A DNA stretch of 56,778 nucleotides from an uncultured Mycoplasmatota bacterium (GTDB lineage: Bacteria; Bacillota_I; Bacilli_A; RF39; UBA660): positions 1 to 56,778 of the forward strand of contig URWD01000003.1 in the NCBI GenBank assembly GCA_900551525.1, written 5' to 3'. Positions 25,431 through 33,690 of the stretch are shown in pieces (position 1 is the stretch's first letter; each line of letters begins with the position of its first letter). Made by a program: the position numbers and the translations under genes. The notes beneath the pieces are model-generated. The model was not told the origin of the DNA, ran no database searches, and saw only the letters and a program-made list of their open reading frames with translations.

Positions 25431-25507
25431 GGCGAGATAGCTCAGCTGGCTAGAGCATCCGGTTCATACCCGGCAGGTCGAGAGTTCGAATCTCCCTCTC
25501 GCTACCA
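25431..25507 (+). tRNA. tRNA-Met(CAT), elongator type
   Basis: 77 nt with encoded CCA: acceptor GGCGAGA/TCTCGCT (G1-U72, as in B. subtilis elongator tRNA-Met), D stem GCTC/GAGC, anticodon loop TTCATAC, variable AGGTC, T loop TTCGAAT. The G1-U72 pair argues against initiator tRNA, which has an unpaired 1-72. Two stem mismatches are visible: U27-C43 and A50-C64. It is the only intact copy among three tRNA-Met-like sequences here. A tRNA-Ile2 (lysidine-modified CAU) seems less likely given the match to elongator Met. Confidence 0.93.
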
Positions 25508-25517
25508 AATGACTATT

Positions 25518-25546
25518 AAAAGGATATTGTATCAATATCCTTTTTT
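25518..25546. terminator. Terminator after tRNA-Met, also facing the CAP gene
   Basis: AAAAGGATATTG (25518-25529) pairs perfectly with CAATATCCTTTT (25533-25544). A-runs and T-runs on both sides allow use in both directions. Confidence 0.85.
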
Positions 25547-25557
25547 ATTTTGTCTTT

Positions 25558-26481
25558 TTAATATTGAAATAATTGAACCCAATAATATGTACCATAAAAA
25601 TTAATTACACCAACACCTATTCTAGTAAATGATGCACTAATCATGTTTTCGTAATGCCCTTGAGAACCTTTCCACGCGTATGAAACTTCTTTGGCATTAC
25701 GTTGTCTACTTGCTATATTCTCACCAACGCCATAAATATCTTGTCCAAAATCACGCATTATATAATAGCACATGTTTCCATCAGGTCTTTCGTGAGAAAA
25801 TTTATCTGAGTAAGCCATTTCAATAGCTCTTACCATGGCTGCTTTTGTTAAAGTTTCATCAAGTGTTAATGGAGCTTGACCAACTTCAGTTCTAAATTCA
25901 TTAGTATATTTTACGACGTCGTTTACAATATCTTTGTAAACATTCATATTTTCTATTGCTTCTGGTAGCATATCACTTGTTTTGGCATTAAAATTAGTAC
26001 CATCAACTTCATAATGTGTATATTCATTAACTGTCTTTTTAGATCCATCGCTATACAACTTGTATGTTTTAACGTGCCATGAATTTAATATTGTACCATA
26101 TTTTAATTCTTTTGTTTCTTTTACTGATTCAGTTTCTTCTTTGACAAACTTCACTTTATTATTATTATTATTATTATTTGTTTGAGTTTCATTTGTAGTT
26201 TTTTTATTTTTGACAATTAATTTTGTTGTCTCTTCTACTACATTGTCACTCTTATCTTTAGCAATGATAGTTACATCATAAGTTCCCACTTTTGTGTATT
26301 TTTTATTTTCTTTATATGATAAAATGCAATCTTCTTCGCTATTATCAGTGCAAGATTCTACAAAAGAATTTATTTCGAATTTATCACCTAGTGTAATTGT
26401 TAATTCTTTTAATTTTAATGTTGGTGCTAATTTATCTACTACGTTTAAAGTTGTTTCGTAATTTTTATCATTTATTTTCAT
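25558..26481 (-). CDS. CAP-domain surface protein, 3' part of a frameshifted gene
   Basis: 307 residues as read from this frame. About 10-93 is a DUF5011-like Ig module (TLGDKFEINSFVESCTD, VGTYDVTIIAKDKSDN) with a Cys pair; an Asn-rich linker follows (NNNNNNN, encoded by ATT repeats on the plus strand). About 185-307 is a CAP/SCP domain: YTNEFRTEVGQAPL, FSHERPDG, GVGENIA, GHYENMI, TRIGVGV, YYWVQLF. Secreted bacterial CAP proteins such as YkwD are of unsettled function. The frame opens upstream of MKINDKN with coding-like sequence that joins the 26553-26783 ORF after one base shift. No ribosome site precedes this start, so it is not an independent gene. Confidence 0.75.
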   Translation of the reverse strand: MKINDKNYETTLNVVDKLAPTLKLKELTITLGDKFEINSFVESCTDNSEEDCILSYKENKKYTKVGTYDVTIIAKDKSDNVVEETTKLIVKNKKTTNETQTNNNNNNNKVKFVKEETESVKETKELKYGTILNSWHVKTYKLYSDGSKKTVNEYTHYEVDGTNFNAKTSDMLPEAIENMNVYKDIVNDVVKYTNEFRTEVGQAPLTLDETLTKAAMVRAIEMAYSDKFSHERPDGNMCYYIMRDFGQDIYGVGENIASRQRNAKEVSYAWKGSQGHYENMISASFTRIGVGVINFYGTYYWVQLFQY

Positions 26482-26552
26482 TACTACTTTGAAACTTCCT
26501 ATTTTATTATATTTGGTATCAAATTTAATTTTCTTATCACTTTCAAAATAAT

Positions 26553-26783
26553 TTATTTCTCCATCAGAAAATTACTATTTTCAAAAAAATTTTTAATATT
26601 TAAAACTTCACTATTAATTTCTACTTCAACATTTTCTTTAATGTTTATTTTTTCTTCTTTAGTTTGAATATTGCTAGATTCTTTTTCTTTAATATCCTTT
26701 TTTTCTAAAAATATAAATAATGTTATACCAAGTAATACTATAACAATTATAGTAGTTATAGTTAATATTTTTTTCTTTTTCAT
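26553..26783 (-). CDS. N-terminal part of the frameshifted CAP-domain gene
   Basis: 76 residues: a Lys-rich start, one membrane helix (about 7-26) and a charged Lys/Glu stretch, ending abruptly at TAA. GGAGGT precedes the ATG. One extra base in the homopolymer near 26563-26567 would turn the end into NFSDGEINYFESDKKIKF and continue into the CAP ORF, giving one protein of about 400 residues. It can be a true pseudogene, a phase-variable gene or an assembly error in a T/A run. Confidence 0.65.
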   Translation of the reverse strand: MKKKKILTITTIIVIVLLGITLFIFLEKKDIKEKESSNIQTKEEKINIKENVEVEINSEVLNIKNFFENSNFLMEK

Positions 26784-26847
26784 TTTTGTTTACCTCCATA
26801 TTTTATAAAACTAATTGAGCAAATATTTACTAACAAGTTGTATATTG

Positions 26848-27210
26848 TTATACAACCGTAGGTTTTAGAAATCCAAAAGCATCTATATTTCTTAATATAC
26901 CATAAAGTATTACAATTACAAGTAAAACATATGATGTATATTTTGGTAATTTTATTTTAAATTTTAAATTAATTAATTTATAAATAATAAAACATATTAA
27001 TAAAATAAATACTAAAGGGTTATATCTAAAAGCTTGATAAAAATCAAACTTTAATGTTGCAAAAAACATTCTTGTTATTCCACATCCAGGACAATAAAAG
27101 TTTGTTAACTCATGAAAAATACACGGAATGGTAAATCCCGTATATTTAGAAATGTAATAATAACCAATAAATAAAATTAATATTAAAATTGATACTACTA
27201 CTTTTTTCAT
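26848..27210 (-). CDS. DUF2752 membrane protein
   Basis: 120 residues with three membrane helices and the family signature FYCPGCGITRMFFATLKFDFYQAFRYNP (CPxCGxTR, then the A..YNP block). DUF2752 proteins have no known activity. The start overlaps the stop of the upstream gene (TAATG at 27212-27208), so the two are translationally coupled. Confidence 0.85.
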   Translation of the reverse strand: MKKVVVSILILILFIGYYYISKYTGFTIPCIFHELTNFYCPGCGITRMFFATLKFDFYQAFRYNPLVFILLICFIIYKLINLKFKIKLPKYTSYVLLVIVILYGILRNIDAFGFLKPTVV

Positions 27211-27659
27211 TAGTCTGCAAATTTATTTAAATCATTTTGAATTAAGCAATAATTTACTAAACTTAAACCAAATATTGATAATAATAAATATAAAATACTA
27301 TTGTCATCAATTGACTTACCATACTTTCTTCCAGCTTCATACATCTTTTTACCCATTATATAATTCCAATAAAAGAAATATATTCCACATGTAACTAAAC
27401 AGTAAAGAAATGCTGTTCCCCCACTTGCTGTTTTGTTATCAACTAAAGTGTTTGAGTCATCTGTCATAGTAATAAACCAATAAATACCATAAATACCACA
27501 AGTTAAGAATGATAAAACTATTGCCATTACCATATCTCTTTTAATAAAATTTGGATGACTTGGATATTCTTCATTAAAACCAACTTGGGCTCCACATCCA
27601 TCACAATATTTAGCGCCTTCATTTATTTTGTTTCCACACTTTTCACAATATTTTGCCAT
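27210..27659 (-). CDS. Zinc-ribbon DUF4234 membrane protein
   Basis: 149 residues. A short zinc ribbon comes first (KYCEKCGNKINEGAKYCDGCG, two CxxC pairs), followed by RDMVMAIVLSFLTCGIYGIYWFI and a second copy LYCLVTCGIYFFYW, the DUF4234 repeats. About four hydrophobic segments. DUF4234 and DUF2752 genes often sit together in Firmicutes; the function is unknown. GGAAGTGA precedes the ATG; 1-bp overlap with the downstream gene. Confidence 0.8.
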   Translation of the reverse strand: MAKYCEKCGNKINEGAKYCDGCGAQVGFNEEYPSHPNFIKRDMVMAIVLSFLTCGIYGIYWFITMTDDSNTLVDNKTASGGTAFLYCLVTCGIYFFYWNYIMGKKMYEAGRKYGKSIDDNSILYLLLSIFGLSLVNYCLIQNDLNKFAD

Positions 27660-27708
27660 ATAATCACTTCCTTACACTTATTATATCAAACTGTAATAAT
27701 ACATGCAA

Positions 27709-30291
27709 TTAAATTCTAATGGCAATACCACGTTTTTTCAAAATATATTTACGAAACCAATCAACTGGAAATACTGTTAAAGCAAGTAAGAGCACTAAAA
27801 TAAGCTCATTTATTTTAAGTCCATAAGTTCTAAAAATATCTCCCCCATTATAGATAATCCAAACTTGGGCTATAAATATGAAACCAAATATGCCAATAAA
27901 AACTTTATTTTTAGATAAATTAGCGAAGGTGTTTATTCGAACTGTTCGAGCATTAAAGGCATTAAATATTCCCATGAAGATAAACATTGCAAAATATGCT
28001 GTCATTAAATATTTTGAGTTTTCTCCAGTTCTAATTAATGTTTTAAATATTGGAAGTTTTAAAAATAAAATACATAAAAGTGCACAATAAATACCTGTCC
28101 ATATTATTTCACTATACATATATTTATTCATAATTGGGGTATCCTTTTTCTTTGGGGGTTCTTCCATGTATTCTATGAGTGGTGCTTCAAAAGAAAATGC
28201 AACACCTGCAAAAGTATCCATAATCATATTAAGCCATAACATTTGCACAATTGTAATCGGAGTTGATACACCAATAAAAGAACCAACTATTGATAAAACG
28301 AGTGCACACATATTAACCGTTAACTGATAAATTATAAATTTTCTAATACTTTTAAAGATAGTTCTTCCATATAAAATTGCTTTACTAATTGATAAAATAT
28401 TATTATCTAGTATAACAATATCTGCGGCTTCTTTAGCAACTTCTGTTCCACTTCCCATGGCAAAGCCAACATTTGCTTTCTTTAAAGCTGGAGCATCATT
28501 TACACCATCACCAGTCATACCCACTACTAAATCCATACTTTCTATAATACTAACCATACGACTTTTATCTTGAGGAAGAGCTCTAGCTATAACAGCAATA
28601 CTATATAACTTGCTTTTTATTTCATCATCGCTTAATTTTTCTAAATCACTACTTGATAAGACAAGATTACTTTTTATATCAATAAGACCAACCTCACGCG
28701 CAATAGATTCTGCTGTATCTACTGCATCCCCTGTAATCATAATAGGTTTTATACCTGCACTTTTAATAAGCCTAATTCCTTCTTTGGCTTCATCACGTAA
28801 TTCATCTTTAATATTAACAAAGCCAAGTAAACATAAATTATCCATGTTTTTGCCATAAGCAAATATTAGAACTCTTCCTGAAGATTTAGTATAGCTTTCA
28901 ATTTTCTTTTCAATCATTTTTTTATTTAATAAACTTGCTTCTTTACCAAAACTATTTAGATATGTTTTACATTTAGAAAGTAGTACTTCTTTAGCACCTT
29001 TTACAAGTATGGTTCCATCACTTAATGTTACACTACTATATTTAATGGCACTATCAAATGGGGTTTTATTAATTATTTTTTTATTTATTTCCTTACTTTT
29101 ACCAATAAATTTAAGTAATGCTCTATCAGTTGAATTACCACCAATAATATTATCATCACTTATAATACTAGCATTATTATAAAAAAATGAAGAATATAAT
29201 ATTTCATAATTAGCACTTTTTTTTAAATCTAAATTTGATTTATAAACCTTTAAATCTGGTGTTACAAATTCTGTTACTTTTAATACGCCTTTTGTTAAAG
29301 TACCTGTTTTATCAGTAAGAAGGACATTTAAACTTCCAGATGTTTCAATACCCACTAGTTTTCTAACTAAAACATTATCTTTGAGCATTTTTTTCATATT
29401 ACTTGATAGAACTAAAGTAATCATCATGGGAAGACCTTCTGGAACTGCAACAACAATAATAGTTACTGATAAAGTTAATGCATAAAGCAAATGATTAAAC
29501 ATAACTGGAAAATTAGTGATTGTGGCCATAATTAAATCTAAATCAAAATGATTTTCAAGAACTATACTAGAAAAAAGATAAGAAATTGATGCTAGAAAAG
29601 CACCAATATAACCTATTCTACTTATTGTTTTTGCTAAACCTCTAAGTTTTATTTTGAGAGGACTTTCTGGCACAACTTCTTGAAGTTCTTGAGAAATTTT
29701 ACCTAAAATTGTATTATCGCCAATAAATCTTACTAGCATTTCTGCTTCGCCATTATAAACTACAGAACCACGAAATACTCTGTTATTATCGGATATGACC
29801 GGACCATTTTTACTTAGTTTCTTTGCTTCTTTAGTTTCTCCATTTAATGCTGATTCATCAACGCTTAAATTGCCTTTTACTAAATAACCATCTGCAGGAA
29901 TCTTATCACCACTACTTAACATGACAATATCTCCAACAACGATTTCACCGGATGGTATTTCTATGATTTTTCCACTTCTTCTAACCTTTGCAGTAGTTTT
30001 CAACTGCTCTTCTTGAAGCCTAGAAAATGCTTTTTCAGAGCCATATTCACTTATACTTGAGATAAATGATGCTAAAAATATTGCTATTAAAATACCTATT
30101 GTTTCATACCAATCAAAGTCACGGAATAATACTACAACTTTAATTGCTAAAGCTATAAGTAATATTTTAATAATCGGATCTCCGAGTGACTCTAATAAAA
30201 GATGCATAAAAGTATTTTGTTTTTGCTTTGTTATTTCATTTGTACCATATCTTTTTCTAGATTCAATTACTTCTTTTTCATTTAATCCCAT
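27709..30291 (-). CDS. Calcium-transporting P-type ATPase (P2, PMCA/SERCA-like)
   Basis: 860 residues from the ATG at 30291, with GGAGG 8 bp upstream; the open frame starts 33 bp earlier without a ribosome site. Motifs in order: actuator LNGETKEA (TGE type), VPEGLPM in helix 4, the phosphorylated Asp327 in DKTGTLT, the nucleotide-binding VKGAKE, and TGDGVNDAPAL (about 592). The C-terminal block FNAFNART is typical of bacterial Ca2+ ATPases. It expels Ca2+ from the cytosol at the cost of ATP. The PEGL motif and overall length favour Ca2+ over Mg2+ or K+. It is monocistronic. Confidence 0.88.
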   Translation of the reverse strand: MGLNEKEVIESRKRYGTNEITKQKQNTFMHLLLESLGDPIIKILLIALAIKVVVLFRDFDWYETIGILIAIFLASFISSISEYGSEKAFSRLQEEQLKTTAKVRRSGKIIEIPSGEIVVGDIVMLSSGDKIPADGYLVKGNLSVDESALNGETKEAKKLSKNGPVISDNNRVFRGSVVYNGEAEMLVRFIGDNTILGKISQELQEVVPESPLKIKLRGLAKTISRIGYIGAFLASISYLFSSIVLENHFDLDLIMATITNFPVMFNHLLYALTLSVTIIVVAVPEGLPMMITLVLSSNMKKMLKDNVLVRKLVGIETSGSLNVLLTDKTGTLTKGVLKVTEFVTPDLKVYKSNLDLKKSANYEILYSSFFYNNASIISDDNIIGGNSTDRALLKFIGKSKEINKKIINKTPFDSAIKYSSVTLSDGTILVKGAKEVLLSKCKTYLNSFGKEASLLNKKMIEKKIESYTKSSGRVLIFAYGKNMDNLCLLGFVNIKDELRDEAKEGIRLIKSAGIKPIMITGDAVDTAESIAREVGLIDIKSNLVLSSSDLEKLSDDEIKSKLYSIAVIARALPQDKSRMVSIIESMDLVVGMTGDGVNDAPALKKANVGFAMGSGTEVAKEAADIVILDNNILSISKAILYGRTIFKSIRKFIIYQLTVNMCALVLSIVGSFIGVSTPITIVQMLWLNMIMDTFAGVAFSFEAPLIEYMEEPPKKKDTPIMNKYMYSEIIWTGIYCALLCILFLKLPIFKTLIRTGENSKYLMTAYFAMFIFMGIFNAFNARTVRINTFANLSKNKVFIGIFGFIFIAQVWIIYNGGDIFRTYGLKINELILVLLLALTVFPVDWFRKYILKKRGIAIRI

Positions 30292-30341
30292 GTGCCGTTC
30301 CTCCCAGAATAATAATATGTACAAGCTATCCTAAGTAGAAC

Positions 30342-30380
30342 AAAAAAAGTTTACTTGTCATTATTAATGTTCAAGTAAAC
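30342..30380 (-). terminator. Terminator of the holin-like gene
   Basis: GTTTACTTG (30349-30357) pairs perfectly with CAAGTAAAC (30372-30380); on the minus strand seven T follow. It sits about 180 bp after the stop of the 30557-30826 gene. The space between has no recognisable gene. Confidence 0.7.
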
Positions 30381-30556
30381 ATCATTACCTATAAAAAGTA
30401 GGCATTGACCTATGAAAATCAAATGTTTCTTTTTTTATTATATGAATTTTTCTTTCATATATACTTATATTACCATAAAATCATAACAATTTCAAGCCAC
30501 AAATTGATATTAAAAACATTAGTCATACAATTGTCATTTGCTTATAGAAAAAATAT

Positions 30557-30826
30557 TTATCCTTTAGTTTCATTATCTTGTGTTTTTTTCACTTCTATGA
30601 GATCTGCTATTCCGCCAGCACTCATCGTAGACATAAGTCCTACTAAAATTGAATTAAGTAAGTTATCATCAAGTTTTAAAAAGAAACAAATTATCCCACT
30701 AACTATACCTATGACAACATTTTGAATAGGAATAAACTTATTTGGTAGTTTCTGAGTAAACATTTTTGTTATGGCTCCGAAAATGTATGCTACAAGCATT
30801 ATGACTACTGATAATGATATAGTCAA
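30557..30826 (-). CDS. Phage-type holin-like membrane protein
   Basis: 89 residues from a TTG start at 30826, chosen because AGGGGGTGA lies 4 bp upstream. Two to three membrane helices with FGAITKMFTQKLPNKFIPIQN and GLMSTMSAGGIADL, the pattern of A118-like and related phage holins, then a charged tail. No endolysin or other phage gene is near. In spore-formers such isolated holin-like genes can be domesticated, for example in cell lysis or sporulation; that is speculative here. Confidence 0.7.
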   Translation of the reverse strand: MTISLSVVIMLVAYIFGAITKMFTQKLPNKFIPIQNVVIGIVSGIICFFLKLDDNLLNSILVGLMSTMSAGGIADLIEVKKTQDNETKG

Positions 30827-30907
30827 GATATCACCCCCTTTAGGTTATTTCTTACTATATTTTATGAGCTAGTCCAAATTTAACAAATTACTTGTGTCCC
30901 ACACAAC

Positions 30908-30935
30908 AAAAAAATAAGACCTTTTAAAGTCTTAT
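30908..30935 (-). terminator. typA terminator
   Basis: ATAAGAC / GTCTTAT stem (30914-30920 with 30929-30935); on the minus strand six or more T follow. It overlaps the stop codon. Confidence 0.75.
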
Positions 30936-32734
30936 CTTGCTCTTCTATATCTTTCTTTTGGATCTAGATATTTTTTTCTAAGTCTTATTTCTGTTGGTGT
31001 TACTTCAATATATTCATCATCTTCGATAAATTCTAGAGCTTCTTCCAAAGTAAATTTCTTAGCTTTATTAAGCACAATTGCATCATCAGCATGAGCACTT
31101 CTGGTATTTGTAAGTTCCTTATTCTTACAAGGGTTAACATCTAAGTCCCCTTCTTTATTGGAAATACCAATAATCATACCAATATATACCTCAGTTGATG
31201 GATCTACGATCATTGTTCCACGACTACTTAAATTGTAAAGTGAGTAACCAAATGTTGTACCATTAACCATGGAAACAAGAACACCATTTTTACGTCCTGA
31301 AATAGGTCCTGCATAAGGTCCATAAGAATCAAATGATCGAACCATGATACCTTCACCTTTTGTTTCAGTAATAAATGAACCACGATAACCGATTAATCCT
31401 CTGGTTGGTACTAAATATTCAGCTTTTGTATATCCTACTTCACCAGGAGTAACACTTTGCATGATACCTTTTCTTTCATTTAATGAATTAATTACTGTTC
31501 CTGAATATTCATTTGGTACATTAACAATAACTTTTTCATATGGTTCTTCTTTTTTACCATCTACTTCTTTAAAAATAACTTCTGGTTTTGATACAGATAA
31601 TTCATATCCTTCTCTTCGCATATTTTCAAGTAAAATTGATAAGTGTAATTCACCACGACCACTAACTTTAAAACCATCGGCACCTTCTAATTGTTCAACT
31701 TTTAATCCTACATTAGTTTCTAGTTCTTTTTCAAGTCTATCTTTTAAATGTCTACTTGTTAAAAATTTACCGCTTTGTCCTGCAAAAGGAGAATTATTAA
31801 CTAAGAAATTCATTGAAAGTGTTGGCTCTTCAATAACAATTTTAGGAAGTGGGTCAATAACATCTTTTTCACAAATAGTATCACCAATTGATACATCTGA
31901 ACATCCTGCAACTGTAACTATATCACCAAAGTAAGCAACAGGTGCTTCTACTCTTTTAATTCCTTCATTAACAAATAATTTTGTAACACGGAAAGATTCA
32001 ACTTTTCCTTCATTTGTTGCAAGTGATACAGTTTCACCTGATTTTATTTTACCTTTATTAATTCTACCTATACCAAGTCTACCAATATAATCATCATAAG
32101 CAAGTTGACAAACTTGTAATTGAAGTGGATCATTTTCATTTCCTTCAAAAACTTTAGTATTATTTACAATAGTTTCAAATAATGGAGTTAAATCTTTGCC
32201 TTCATCTCCCATGTTATAAATTGCATAACCACTTCTAGCACTACCATAAAGAATTGGAAAATCAAGTTGTTCATCTGTTGCACCAAGTTCCATGAATAAA
32301 TTAAATGTCATATCAACAACTTCTTCAGCTCTTTGGTCCTTTTTATCAATCTTATTAATAAATAAAATTGGTTTTAAATTATTTTGCAATGCTTCTTTTA
32401 AAACAAATCTTGTTTGAGGCATTGGGCCTTCAGCAGAATCCACAAGTAAAATAACTGTATCAACAGTTTTAATAACTCTTTCAATTTCACTCGAAAAATC
32501 AGCATGACCTGGAGTATCCACAATATTAATCTTGTAATCCTTATATTTAATAGCGCAGTTTTTAGCAGTAATTGTAATACCTCTTTCTTTTTCAATATCT
32601 CCGCTATCCATAACACAATCTACTAATTCTTCATTTGCTCTAAAAACACCACTTTGTCTAAGTAATCCATCTACTAAAGTTGATTTACCAGCGTCTACGT
32701 GTGCTACTACAGCAATATTTATTATTTTATCCAT
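30932..32734 (-). CDS. typA: Ribosome-associated GTPase TypA/BipA
   Basis: 600 residues. The G domain has G1 AHVDAGKST, G2 ERGITITAK, G3 DTPGHADF, G4 NKIDKKDQR and G5-like GSARSGYA, followed by domain II, EF-G-like domains and the TypA-specific C-terminal domain (RPTRGLIGYRGSFITETKGEG-like block at about 400). TypA binds the ribosome like EF-G and helps 50S assembly, notably under cold and stress. Length matches the family (about 610). Its promoter is at 32768-32796. It is divergent from rpsD. Confidence 0.97.
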   Translation of the reverse strand: MDKIINIAVVAHVDAGKSTLVDGLLRQSGVFRANEELVDCVMDSGDIEKERGITITAKNCAIKYKDYKINIVDTPGHADFSSEIERVIKTVDTVILLVDSAEGPMPQTRFVLKEALQNNLKPILFINKIDKKDQRAEEVVDMTFNLFMELGATDEQLDFPILYGSARSGYAIYNMGDEGKDLTPLFETIVNNTKVFEGNENDPLQLQVCQLAYDDYIGRLGIGRINKGKIKSGETVSLATNEGKVESFRVTKLFVNEGIKRVEAPVAYFGDIVTVAGCSDVSIGDTICEKDVIDPLPKIVIEEPTLSMNFLVNNSPFAGQSGKFLTSRHLKDRLEKELETNVGLKVEQLEGADGFKVSGRGELHLSILLENMRREGYELSVSKPEVIFKEVDGKKEEPYEKVIVNVPNEYSGTVINSLNERKGIMQSVTPGEVGYTKAEYLVPTRGLIGYRGSFITETKGEGIMVRSFDSYGPYAGPISGRKNGVLVSMVNGTTFGYSLYNLSSRGTMIVDPSTEVYIGMIIGISNKEGDLDVNPCKNKELTNTRSAHADDAIVLNKAKKFTLEEALEFIEDDEYIEVTPTEIRLRKKYLDPKERYRRAR

Positions 32735-32767
32735 AAAACTTCACCCTTTTTCTGTAAATACCAATAG

Positions 32768-32796
32768 ATAATAATACAAAATGAAGCAAATGTCAA
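32768..32796 (-). promoter_or_regulatory. typA promoter
   Basis: On the minus strand TTGACA (32796-32791), 17 bp, TATTAT (32773-32768), 34 bp before the typA start. Confidence 0.65.
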
Positions 32797-32857
32797 GAAA
32801 AACATTAATATTTTAGCCGCGAAAATTAACAAATTTTTTGTTTTTTCTCAAAATAAT

Positions 32858-32886
32858 TTGACATACACATAGAATTATTATATAAT
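32858..32886 (+). promoter_or_regulatory. Consensus rpsD promoter
   Basis: TTGACA (32858-32863), exactly 17 bp, TATAAT (32881-32886): a perfect sigma-A consensus, as expected for a ribosomal protein gene. Confidence 0.85.
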
Positions 32887-32892
32887 ACACTT

Positions 32893-33040
32893 GCAAGTTA
32901 TTTAGGCAGAGTTGTACCTATAAATAATGTGTTTGAACCTTAATGGAATAAAGTATTCTATACTGCCTTGGAGAAATTATTCAAACTCCCTATTTAATGG
33001 ATATGACAGAATAAATATTTTGCAAATAAAATGAAAGGAG
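32893..33040 (+). promoter_or_regulatory. Structured rpsD leader, probable S4 autoregulatory RNA with pseudoknot
   Basis: About 150 nt lie between the promoter and rpsD. AGGCAG (32904-32909) pairs with CTGCCT (32963-32968). GTTTGAA (32931-32937), inside that loop, pairs with TTCAAAC (32980-32986) outside it, which makes a pseudoknot. A nested hairpin GAATA-AAG-TATTC lies at 32946-32958, and GGAG/CTCC can close over 32970-32989. In Bacillus the S4 protein represses its own mRNA through a structured rpsD leader, so the same job is inferred. I did not match this to the known family base by base. Confidence 0.7.
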
Positions 33041-33045
33041 ATTTT

Positions 33046-33648
33046 ATGGCAAGATATACGGGACCAGCTTATAAAAAATCTAGAAGACTTGGTTTTTCTA
33101 CTTTAGAAAATGGTAAAGATTTAGCTAAAAGAGCATATGCACCTGGACAACACGGTCAAGATCGTCGTCGTAAGTTAAGTGAATATGGTATCCAAATGCA
33201 AGAAAAACAAAAAGTTAGAATTCTTTATGGACTTAATGAAAAACAATTCCACAAAGTATTTGACAAAGCTTCAAAGATGCATGGTATTGCTGGGGAAAAC
33301 TTACTTATCCTTCTTGAATCTAGACTTGATAACATGGTTTATCGTCTAGGTATGGCTAGAACTAGAAGAAGTGCTCGTCAAATTGTTAATCATGGACATA
33401 TTTTAGTAAATGGTAAAAAGGTAGATATTCCTTCATACACTACTAAAGTTGGGGACATCATTTCAGTTAAAGAAAACTCAATGAACCATCCAGCAATCCT
33501 TGATGCAATTGAACAAAAGAGAACTGTTCCAGCTTTTCTAGAAATGGATGAAAAGAAATTAACTGGTAAATATGTTAGACTTCCTGAAAGAAGTGAACTT
33601 AATCCAGAAATTAATGAACAACTTATCGTTGAATTCTACAACAGATAG
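33046..33648 (+). CDS. rpsD: 30S ribosomal protein S4
   Basis: 200 residues from the ATG at 33046 (AAAGGAG 5 bp upstream); an in-frame ATG 15 bp earlier overlaps the ribosome site and is rejected. MARYTGPAYKKSRRLGFS and the S4 RNA-binding domain (LDNMVYRLGMARTRRSARQIVNHGHILVNG) are unmistakable. The length equals B. subtilis S4. The N-terminal zinc-binding cysteines are absent (C-minus form). S4 nucleates 30S assembly by binding 16S rRNA and probably represses its own mRNA through the leader. Confidence 0.98.
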   Translation: MARYTGPAYKKSRRLGFSTLENGKDLAKRAYAPGQHGQDRRRKLSEYGIQMQEKQKVRILYGLNEKQFHKVFDKASKMHGIAGENLLILLESRLDNMVYRLGMARTRRSARQIVNHGHILVNGKKVDIPSYTTKVGDIISVKENSMNHPAILDAIEQKRTVPAFLEMDEKKLTGKYVRLPERSELNPEINEQLIVEFYNR

Positions 33649-33655
33649 TATGTTA

Positions 33656-33690
33656 AAAACCAAAAGGTCATTGTTCCTTTTGGTTTTCTT
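33656..33690. terminator. Bidirectional rpsD / M16 terminator
   Basis: AAAACCAAAAGG (33656-33667) pairs perfectly with CCTTTTGGTTTT (33676-33687). The stop codon of the convergent M16 gene lies in the loop. Confidence 0.85.

Noticed and set aside
31461..31934. 157-residue plus-strand open frame
   Set aside because: Lies wholly inside typA in antisense; Ser/Phe-rich shadow.
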